From Luscinia megarhynchos (Eukaryota; Chordata; Aves; Passeriformes; Turdidae): DNA of 64,000 nucleotides. A program made the position numbers and the translations under genes. The first letter of the stretch is position 1. Every line of letters begins with the position of its first letter. Below the pieces are notes generated by a model. The model saw only the letters and a list, made by a program, of their open reading frames with translations. It was not told where the DNA came from and did not search any database. Below, in pieces: positions 43,001 through 52,900 of the stretch. Where the stretch lies: the NCBI GenBank assembly GCA_034336665.1, contig CM067592.1, forward strand, positions 30,507,319-30,571,318. The letters are read 5' to 3'.

Positions 43001-45080
43001 AACTGACATTTTCACAGCAGGTAAGAACAGCTTTTCTTGGAATACAGAACACAGAATTTTACAGGCTGGTTTTAGGCTATTGTGGAAAGTTCACTATGGA
43101 AGTGATTTTTATTACTGTTATTAGCAGAATCCGGTTCTTGGGTTGAAACAGAAGATGCAAGGCCTGTACCACAAACCATCAACATGCAGTTTGTGTCTCC
43201 TGATTCATGAAGTGACACAGTTCAGCTATGTTAATCATTTCCTTGCAGACATAACCACTGTTTTTTTTATCTTGGGTTTACTAGCCTTGCAGTGATCTTC
43301 CCAGGTGTCTAAAACCTTCCCTGTACTTCTAAAGCTGCGACCACTACTTGCACCACACCCAGCAGCTTTTGCTCTATTGCTCTCTAAAACTGCTTCCTGT
43401 GGACACTGCTGCACTTCTTTCTACATCTTTAAAACCAGTATCTCATTTGAAACAGACAAAAGCACATGAAATTTCCCTGCATCAAAATCTGACAGAAATT
43501 CCAATGTGCACAAAACTGAAGAGCTGCTGATTCAGATTCATTTAGCTCCCTCAAAAACTGCTCCAAGGATGAATGATCTAATACATTGTTTAAAAAAAAA
43601 GGCAAAAAAAAACGGAAAAAAAAAACCTGAAGATTAAAAAACCCCCAAACTCTATTTCTGTAATTTGAAAAATGGCAATTTATATAAATCTTAGTTGATA
43701 TCTACATAAGAGGTTCCTACTCTGGCTGGAACTGTAATTATGTAGGCAAGACATGAAACCAATACTTTAACTGGTGTTGTATATCAACATTAGCTGGTAG
43801 ACTACTCCTAATAGAGAAAGTTTTCAATATTTCCACCAATATTCAGCTCTTCTCTTAAAAGCAAACAACGAAGCTCAGATAGCAAGTACCTCACTAACTA
43901 TTCAGCAATTTTTCACAGTTCATTTTTTCAAAACAATCATTTGGGATTGTAGCTTTTTCACTTCTCACAATAAAAAATATACAGCAGTGAGAGTAATTTA
44001 AATCTACAAGCAGTTTGAAAAATATTAGTAAACATTGATACAACATGAAATCAATAGAAAAGAAATTCAGCGAAGAGAAAGAAACTTTTCTTTTTTTTAT
44101 TTAAAAATAAGATTTCATAAAAATACAGGATGAAAGAATTCTCAGTAGGAATGAAAAAAATAAACAATAACTTAAATCAATTTTTAAAAATCTCACAGAA
44201 ACATTACATTAATAAAATAAACAAAGATAAATAAAAAACCATGCATTGCTTATCAGGTAAACATACTCTTGCATTTTCAGACTTGATTAAAAGAATACCA
44301 AAATAAGCTTTCCTGCTTTGATATTATTCACCTGGTACATTACCATTCACGCATAACCAGTGTTAGATCTTGTAATTTTCAACAACTCCAGTAGGAACTT
44401 TATTCAGCATTATTTGAAAACAGTCAAGATCAAACCAAGAACAAATGAATAAAACTCAATCATATGCCCATGTGTGAACTCCAACATTCAGAGTGTTAGT
44501 TTACAAAAATCATTACTCTTTTCCTGTGTGTTAGACAGAGTGATAATTTTCTGTCTGTAGAAGACTGTGATACACAGGTATCAGTCCTGGGAATGCGCAT
44601 AGAAATATCCAGAAATGCACAGAAATTGGAAGTTAAATTTCATATTTTCTAACTTGAAAACCACTGTAAATATAATTTATTCTTACAGTTATACAACTGA
44701 TATTTAGATAGCCCTTGTTGCAACAGTGGCTTTAACCACTCTGCCATAGTTTGGCCAAGACACAAGATGCCACTGGTAATTGCAGAACTGAAATCCTAGG
44801 CCTTATGCAGTCCACAGATACAACTATTTCAATGCCTCCCTAAGTCAAATACTCAGCCACTGAGAAAGTAATACAAAAATCTTTCAAGGAACGTTTTCTG
44901 AAGTAGCCAGTCATGTAGTATGTCACCTAACTATGGACACTGTATTTAGCATCCATACTATTCTTCCCAAAAGCAGTTCCTAGCAGCATTCAGCATCACT
45001 GTTACTTTCGTGATCCTAATAGTTCAACTAATTTAGAACTAGATTCAACTTATTAGGAGAAAATCACTCCCCTCAATCTG
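37080..45080. other. Intergenic, no gene seen
   Basis: Begins directly after the first LTR; no retroviral primer-binding site or internal gene was recognised there. The remainder is unique AT-rich sequence with the AAAAC microsatellite at 40961 and short poly-A runs near 43590-43626. Confidence 0.55.
40961..41075. repeat. A-rich (AAAAC)n-type microsatellite
   Basis: Runs of AAAAC repeated about six times, then degenerate AAAAAC, AAATAC and poly-A. It could be the relic of a retroposon tail or simple slippage. Confidence 0.9.
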
Positions 45081-45178
45081 TTGGCCACATTTCTTATGAT
45101 GCAGCCCAGGGAACAGGTGGTTTCCTGTAGTGAAAGCACACATCACCAGGTCGTGTTGAGCTTCTCATCAACCAAACA
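45081..45178 (-). mobile_element. CR1 LINE fragment (reverse transcriptase region)
   Basis: The plus strand reads as the reverse complement of the widespread CR1 segment containing GATGCAGCCCAGG and TTGAGCTTCTCATCAACCAA. About 98 bp is recognisable and strongly diverged, with no open reading frame. It ends about 60 bp before the 45239 LTR. CR1 is the dominant LINE of bird genomes, which supports the organism assignment. Confidence 0.8.
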
Positions 45179-45238
45179 TGGTAACATGAATGGTGAAATA
45201 TCCTGGATTCTGAATGTGAACAACAATGTGATTTGTCA

Positions 45239-45816
45239 TGATCTGCTGGCTCTGGATGAGGTAGAGTTAATTCTCTTCAGAGTAACTAATGCAGGGCTGT
45301 GTTTTGGATTTGTGGTGGGAAAAGCGTTGATTTACAGCTGAGCCATAAGAAAACGCAGTGGCAGGGCCTTTTTTTGCTCCTTACACCATCCCATCAAGGG
45401 GCTGCACAAGGAGTTGGGAGGGAACACAGCTGGGACAGCTGACCCCAACTGACTCCAGGGATATTCCACACCACATGGTGTCACGCTCAGCAAATATAGC
45501 TGGGGGAAGAGGAACACATGAATGTCTGGAGTGGTAAGTGTTTGTCTTCCCAAGTCACTGTCACATGTGCTTCAGCTCTGCTTTCTCACAGCTGGCTGAA
45601 CACCAGCCTGACCATGGAAAGCAGTAAATAATTCTTTATTTTGCTTTGCTTGTGTGCATGGCCATTGCTTTATCTATCAAACCTACAGATTGTCCTTATC
45701 TTGACCCAAGAGTTTCACATTTGTACTCTTCCAGTTCTCCCCCTCATCCTGTTCGGGGGAAGTGACTGAGTGGATCAGTGGTGCTTAGTTGCTGGCTGGG
45801 GATAAACCAGAATACA
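45239..45816 (+). mobile_element. Solo LTR of an avian endogenous retrovirus
   Basis: The core, about 45255-45816, matches a common avian LTR from memory: the GACAGCTGACCCCAACTGAC block, a decayed TATA region near 45491-45500, GTTTGTCTTCCCAAGT, and the closing GGCTGGGGATAAACC block. With these limits it starts TG, ends CA, and is flanked by TGTCA and TGACA, a 5-bp duplication with one mismatch. No internal retroviral sequence lies on either side. It is in sense on the plus strand, opposite to ZDHHC21. The usual poly(A) signal region is mutated, so it is an old copy. Confidence 0.85.
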
Positions 45817-46635
45817 TGACATTCCACTTGGTGTTTTATTAACCATGCATTTATAAACTAATAAATCAAAATAATTATCAGAATACCTGAAGAACAGTTC
45901 AGAATATATTTTGGAAGTTATGTGTGTTAATAAAGTCTAATGCATAGAGAATTTATTGTTAAAATTTCTTGTATATGAGACTTCCTCCTCAAGACTGAAA
46001 ATTACTGTGTACCTGAACTCCTAGACCAGTTGTGTGATGGAACCTCTCCTTCAAAGCAACAGATCAAAGGACAGATTCACAAACATTACTTAAGGCATTA
46101 TCTTTTATTTTAGACACCAGCATTTTTCAAATGACATCTCAAATTTCTGATTATGAGAAGACAGAAAGTTACCATTCTTCGGTCCTACCAGAAGTTATCC
46201 CACTCTGAAATAAACCACCTACTTTCAAATGTTTTCAGGAAGAAGTTCATTGGTTCTTTAAGTTCTATTTGTGCCTCTCAGGAAATTAAATATTGCCAAG
46301 TCAGAAGAATATATTCACTTTTCTCGATAAAGCATGTGTTGTTCTGATATTATATTAGGACTAAGTTTAGTAACACTGTCTATAAGATTTTTTTTTTCAT
46401 GCAGAAAAGTAACAAACACTAATCAAAATCTTAAAAACGTAGTTTCTACTAAAACAAGGATTCTTAAGGAAAACTTGGAGGGAAAGGAAGCAATGGTTCA
46501 AAGGATTCAAGAATTTCAAGGTCTGGAGGATACCAAATTGGCTCATAAAAGTCTGATTTTTCCTGGCAGAACAATTAATTCTGAGAATTAGTTTCAGAAA
46601 CATTAGTTGGAGAAACTAATAACACGGCAGAGTCT
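45817..46635. other. Spacer between two solo LTRs, no gene seen
   Basis: About 820 bp of AT-rich unique sequence between LTRs of two different families. It is not retroviral internal sequence as far as I can tell. Confidence 0.6.
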
Positions 46636-47357
46636 TGTCTTGGGTTGCAATATAGAATGTGGCCAGAAATGTGTATTCTATCACCATCTGTTGAAGCCAG
46701 GTGGGGCAGTAATTTTCTTATCTCCATGGCACATATTATCTGCTAATGGGCCATCTTCAAGACCAGGTGGAGCAATCATCTTTATCTTTTCCACAACCCA
46801 TCCTCCCTCCAGGAAGGCATCATCTGCTGCTGGGCCACTGAGTCCCACTGTGTGACTGATAAAATTACATCATCCCATGGGGAGATGCTCCAGCCAGGGG
46901 GAGGAGCCAAGCCTTTCCTACTTAGATAAAAACTGAGATTTTGGACAGCAAGATACCATCTTTCCACTGGATTCCAGAGGAAAGCTGGGCCTTTCCACAC
47001 CATCCCTGGCCCTTCAGAGGAAAACTGCCCCTTCTACAGGAGCATTGCTTCAGCTGAACCACATCTGTCACTCCAGGGGGACTGCAGCCACCATTTAATG
47101 GGACTGCTACCAACACCCTGACTGATGGGGTGTCAGGATGTATTCTGACTCTGTCAGGGTTGGAACTGTTCTTTGTAATACTGCATTTCTATTTTAATTT
47201 TCCTAGCAAAGAACTGTTATTCCTAGTTCCCATATCTCTGCCTGAGAGCCCCTTAATTTCAAAATTATAATAATTTGGATGGAGGGGGTTTACAGTCGCC
47301 ATTTCAAAGAGAAGCTCCTGCATTTATTGGCAGACCCCTGTTCTTCAAACCAGGACA
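46636..47357 (+). mobile_element. Solo LTR of an avian endogenous retrovirus (second family)
   Basis: About 722 bp beginning TGTCTTGGGTTGCAA and ending CAAACCAGGACA. I recognise the blocks ATGTGGCCAG, the GATAAAA TATA-like site at 46925-46931, GCCTGAGAGCCCCTTAATTTC and TTTACAGTCGCCATTTC as a passerine LTR family different from the one 0.8 kb to the left. Flanks AGTCT and GGTCC could be a 5-bp target duplication with two transitions. The two candidate CCAGGTGG modules near 46695 and 46763 suggest an internal duplication. No internal retroviral genes are attached. Confidence 0.85.
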
Positions 47358-48433
47358 GGTCCTTCAGTTAAATTAAGAAAAAAATACTACTTTTTACCAT
47401 TTTAGAGGACTCTCATTCAAAGTTTAATACGTCCTAAAGTATCAAGTCTCTCCAAATTCCCCCTTTGTCCCCCAAATACTTAGAAAAGGGACAGAAATGA
47501 ACTGGCAGCCTTAATGACGTTGCAAATTGATTCCTAATGTTATGATGAGTACGAGACTGAGAAAAAGTAGATTTAAAAAGAAATCAAACAATATGGAGAC
47601 ATTTGAGACCAAGAGCTTGTGAAATCAGTGCTTTTGTCCGAGAAAGAGGCAAGGTTTTCATGCTGATGTAACTGATAGTAGAGCCTCCAGGTTTGTCTTG
47701 TGGTCATTTAAGTGGTGCCAGAGCAGCAGCGGCAACAGCGGGTGACAAGGCCACCACTCCCAGGGCTGCTCCTGGGGCCCCACCATCCCAGGGCTCGGTG
47801 CTCCATGCACAGTGGCATTCACCAAAACAGTAATACCGGGAAGCAGAACACACAGTTATATGCCCCGCAATAAACATACCAAAATTAGTTAAATTCTTGG
47901 CCATTATTTTATTATGTATATCCACATTCCTTCCAATTTCAAGCAGTGCTCCAGTCTTTTCACCCATTTCCTCAAACTTCTTTTTGTTTAAATATTGCTG
48001 TTGATATGCCAATACCACTTGAAAGAAAGTCTAACATCACTACAATTGGCACGAGGAAAAATAAAAGGAAAATGGCTGAACATTAGGCTGTAAATATAAA
48101 TTAATAAAACACTGCATCTATTTTTCAAAGGACAGGAAAAGTAAAGTTGGATGAAATGTTACACATTTACAAAAGTTAAAGTTCAAGCGATTTTTAAGAT
48201 GCACTTTTTGAAACTTTCAAATGATCATTAAAATCTGTGAATTCAATAAAGAGACACCTAAGATTGGCAGTAACTGTACTAAGACTTTAAAAGAGTTGCC
48301 ATAAAATTTTTTTGACAACATGAACCATGAAAAATCTTACCTTTCTTTTTTTGAAGTAACTTACATAAATAAAGTTCACAAATAAACTTACTTTCTGCAC
48401 AATATACATATATTAAATCCTGAATTTGTGTCT
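47358..48433. other. Region between the last LTR and the probable ZDHHC21 3' UTR
   Basis: Holds a 105-codon minus-strand open frame (47704-48018) with an acceptor-like TTTCTTTCAAG near 48021 and a donor-like GTATGT near 47880. The peptide is not recognised. It could be distal 3' UTR of ZDHHC21, a chance ORF or a non-coding exon. Confidence 0.4.
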
Positions 48434-49815
48434 TTTATTGTGTCCTGCTGCATGGCTGCTATTTAAGGTGGATCCTAGTCCTGTTAGACTATGCAACAAG
48501 CACAGTAAGCAGCCTAACTGGAAACAATGAGCTGTGAATTTCTCCTAGATATCCACAGTAGTTTTCACAATCATCTGAAGTCAATATTTGTATACATACA
48601 GAGTGCTAATGTAAGTACATATTTTTTCCAGATACAAGAAGACTGAGCCGGTACTTTGGGAATAGTTATCATTTTACCAGATCTGAAAGATGCTTTCTTT
48701 GGTTAACTACTTCCATACTTAAATGAACAACAAGCTATCTACATCAACATAGTACCCTATTAAATGTGTTAATATACTTCACTGCTCATGTAAGTAGCAA
48801 ATCTATATTTATGTATAAATATTTTTAATTACTTTTCTTTTCAATATACAAACACTTAGACCAATTTCAGCTAATCAAGACTAAAGAAAATATAAAATTT
48901 CTAACTTTACTGACAATATACTCTTCTTTATGGTACATTATGCTTACTAATTACATCTCTACTTCTCAAAAGTAATCATTCTAGTATTTGCACCATGCAC
49001 CCTCTTTGTTGATTATTGCTGATTCGAATCCTTGGGATTTAGGGAAAACATGCTCTCTATCTGCATTGTTTACCCTGAAATATTTGATCCCCCTCACTGA
49101 CATAAAGACATGAACATTTTTCACTAACATCATATCTAGGCCAAAAGATAACTGTAAACTGTAAACTGTTCTCTATGTAAACACACACATTTGTATGCCT
49201 TTACAAAACCTCTTTAGGAGGTTTAGGAAGTACTCTGTTTCAGCTTTAAATATTACATTTCATGGTGCAGTGCTGCAGGATTACTTCTGCATATCATAAA
49301 TAACTGGCAGAATCATGGAATTTTAAACATATGTAGCAGGGAAAAAACATTATTACTATTATTATCCAGACAGACCTACTGATAAGAACCTTAAAAAAAA
49401 ATTTCATGGCAGAATAAGACACTTAGTAAGAAATCTAACCATCAATGTAAATGTCAGTGCTTCCTACACAAAAAATAAAAAAGAACAAAAAAGAACAAAA
49501 AATGGGGGAAAAAAAAGAGCCAGTATCAAACTGGATCAAGACTACATGCCAGTTGTTTGCTTTTGGTATTAACCTCAAAGACAAAAGGAATCTCTTTGGA
49601 AATCTACTTTGAAAGTAAATAAGCCTGAAGTTGATTGTTTAACTTGCATTAATTTCAGAATAGAATCAAGACCACAGCTAAAACAATGCCCGAGGCACAA
49701 TGTGATGCCTACGACTGGATTTTAATTGACTTGAAGACTGTCATAGTCCCATTATCATAAAACCTGTAATGTACTTCCAGCATGGAGGACCCATCTGCGC
49801 CCACCATCCATCTGT
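48434..49815 (-). other. ZDHHC21: Probable ZDHHC21 3' UTR (distal end uncertain)
   Basis: Sequence immediately downstream of the ZDHHC21 stop has no further coding support. Two minus-strand poly(A) hexamers are visible: ATTAAA at 49726-49721, only about 90 bases past the stop, and AATAAA at 48439-48434. Another AATAAA is at 47913-47908. Which one is used cannot be told from sequence, so the left boundary is a guess. The stretch also holds A/T-rich runs (for example A-rich 49470-49512) and no recognised repeat family. Confidence 0.4.
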
Positions 49816-49948
49816 TTAGACATGATTGGCAAAGTGGTAGGGAACTCGCAGTGGCTGCCTCTGCCTGAAAGGAATAAACCACAGGATCTTCCAGTGAGTG
49901 CCAAAAACTTCTGAGAAGTTCTGCTGCCATGGCTTTCGGGGCCTCGAT
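49816..49948 (-). CDS. ZDHHC21: ZDHHC21 terminal coding exon with stop codon
   Basis: The exon begins after the acceptor TGTCTTCTGTAG. Its first base completes the Ile codon begun in the 44-nt exon, and 43 residues follow before TAA at 49816-49818. The peptide runs from SRPRKPWQQNFSEVFG to a short basic segment (PFRQRQP) and ends ANHV. NFxxVFG is the PaCCT motif needed for function in related DHHC enzymes (family knowledge). Two longer open frames cover the same bases, at 49709-49930 and 49755-49964 on the minus strand, but neither fits the splice phase or the known protein. They should not be annotated as genes. Confidence 0.95.
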
Positions 49949-52900
49949 CTACAGAAGACAGCATTATTAGTGAAAGACAGCATGCCCACAGAGCACTTCA
50001 GTCAGCTACAACAATGTAGGTTGGCTGGGGATCCAATACTGGACTCCGATTTATGTCCAAGCATCACAAACTTTTATTTCATTACAACACACAGCTGCGA
50101 CAACTTTGGAGAACAAAAACTGTCTGTATCATGAACTAAACAAAGGCACCTTCTGCAGCACAGGAGACCTCAATATTAATGAAATGTATGTCAAAACACT
50201 GCAGAAAGTATCTTTTGATCTGTACTTTAGAAAAGAAAATATAGTTCCACTGGCTTTGGGTAGGAAAAGAAAGGGAACAACATGAGGCTGTTTTATGTAT
50301 AACCACTATTAAAAGATTAGAGATGTGTTGCTAGAGATAGGAATTATTACAGAGCATAGAACCATGCAAAATCATCTTAACAAACAGCTACTCCATTAGC
50401 ATTTCAGCAATGTAGGAATTTTACAGAACTTACATGTCTTCACAACAGTTTGACATTTTTTCTATACTTGTAGTGTCCTGTTAAAGGAAAAAAAACCACG
50501 ATGAAAAAGAATTTATTTACATTCCTAATTTTAAAAATCTCATTATGAAAGCAAGTAAATATAGCAGGGAATGAATTATTAATATACACTCTTTTGACAT
50601 TAGTTCAGTAGGTTGCACATTATACATATGCTATATTAGATTTAATGTGAGATTACACACATAAATTTTAACTCAGTCTGTTAAATGATTTTTACAAGCA
50701 TGACATTAACTTGTACTCTGTAGTTGGACTACAATACCAAAGAATGTCAACAAAAACATAGAGCATTACTACAGTTAAAATTAATTCAGATATTACAATT
50801 ACTGCACAGGACATTTAGAAGCCATGTGTACAAGGTCCACTCTTGCTATACATTCCACAAGCACTCACTCTAGACTTGGAGTATCCCACTGAGATAACCA
50901 CAGGAAAAGCTAGCAAAATGCAATCATTAACAGATGCAATATTTTGAAAAGCAGGAGCTAGTCAGGAGTTTTAAAACCTTTAGCTTCATGAGTATTATAA
51001 TGCAAACAGTACAACTGAAAATATACCATAAGTTTCTATAGTTCCTACAATTAAATACCAAATATAAAAATTTATCTCTTAAAATATAAAAGCTACATAA
51101 TGAGCGCAGTGAAGGCTGCAGCTAACAGCAACTTAAATTCATACTTTAATTATAAAATGTTAAGAAAAGTTAACAGATCAGTTTCAGCTTAGATCACCCC
51201 CAAAATAAAACATTTAAAATTACCAATAGTACTTTTTTCTAACATTTCACTATGGATCTCACAAAAAAGCTTCCTTTGTGAATATCATGTACAGGGTTTC
51301 AATCCACATTTAGAATTCATTACATCCCAAAATCACTTGTGAAGTTCAACACACAATTAATTGAAATACTCTTTGTGATTTCAACTCCTTTTTATTGGTA
51401 GTTTGGTATTTCCCTTTACTTTTCATAGATATAGACAGGCACATAACACACCTGAAAAACTACAGTAGAATTTGAATAACAACAAGAGCTAATCTAAATT
51501 GTCCCCAGCCACATAAAGACAAAAGGACTGTGGTTGAATTAGGCTGCAACTTCATGGTCATCTGGAAACACTATCTAGCACTAAAAAACATACTGTACTC
51601 CTTGATTGTTCCTGCATGCAATTCAGCTGAGACTCCACCCCTACCTTCACAAAGTTTTAATAAAGGGGGAAGGGCACAATATGACTGGGCAATAACATAC
51701 AGGAAGCAGATTCCCTGCTCCACCTGTCATGGGTGGCCCGTGGAAGGCAAATTCTTTTCCTTCTATTTCACCTTCCAGCTCTGAAGAGTTTTGGAACAGG
51801 ATCCCTTACCACACACTAAACAGCAAAAATCTTAATTCTGTCCATGATCTATCCAGCTGAATTCCAGACGCACTATGGCAAAGGAGAGAAGTCCCCTTTT
51901 CTCATGCCAATCCACCAGCATGCCCAGAAGTTTGTGTAGAGAAGGATACCCAGTGAAGGTTACATAAACCATGTTGGCACCATTGTTAGGTGGGTTTTAG
52001 CACCCATTAAGCATTGAGGGAGGAAAGGACTGGAGGCAGCAAACTGTAAATACTGCTTGTTGTTTTGATTCCCACAGATAAACTGCTGCTCCTCTCACTT
52101 TATGAGACTGTCTTCCCTCGCCTTCCACAAGGGTCAGGAAATCATTACAAGACACAAGTCATTCTCCTTGTTAGGGCAGGACCTGACTGCACAGCCAAGG
52201 AATACTTTGCTTCCTTGGACTGGCTTTTTCCTCAGCTTTTGTCAGAGAAAACACCATCTTTGCTGACCATAGAAATACATACATGGCTTTTTGAATAAAA
52301 AGGACTAAGTGAACAAGAGATTACTTCCATGGCATTTCAGCAAGGTCGTAAGAGCATTTTCATGAGATGCCATAGCTCCTTGTGTAACTGCAAAAATATC
52401 TCAGTTCTAGGAACTATTCTCTGGTTAACTCAAAGCTGTTTATCAAATAGTACAAAATAATACTGGCATGTTTGAAATTAATAATGGCAAATGGTCTTTC
52501 ATAAAACAATAACATGCTAGTCCAGACTCTAAATTGACTTGTAGCTATGGAATATTTATGCTACTATTTCAAAAGAGGGACCTTTAAATCAGCTTTGTGT
52601 GTAGAAGTAACATCACCAAATACCTTAAACATGGGTTTGTCCTGTTTCTGCACACTGTTTATTCATTAATACACTTGTACTGTTCCCTAAAATACTGTAT
52701 TTGAGATTTTTGGGGGCAAAATCACAGGTTGGAAACTGGAGTCTGCATTTCCTTTTAAGTGTAATCACGGCATGTTATCAAGACCTGAAAGGTTCTCATC
52801 AGGGTCTGCTCCTCTCAAAACTGTAACCTGTTAAATTAACTAGGTTAAAGCACCAAACAAGGAACTAACTCTTCCTTTCCTTTCCTTTCCTTTCCTTTCC

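Noticed and set aside
1..48433. Search for NFIB coding exons on the minus strand
   Set aside because: No frame resembles the conserved DNA-binding domain exon or other NFIB exons. NFIB is only inferred as the neighbour.
49017..49032. GATTCGAATCC, resembling a tRNA B box
   Set aside because: No A box, cloverleaf pairing or terminator at the right distances.
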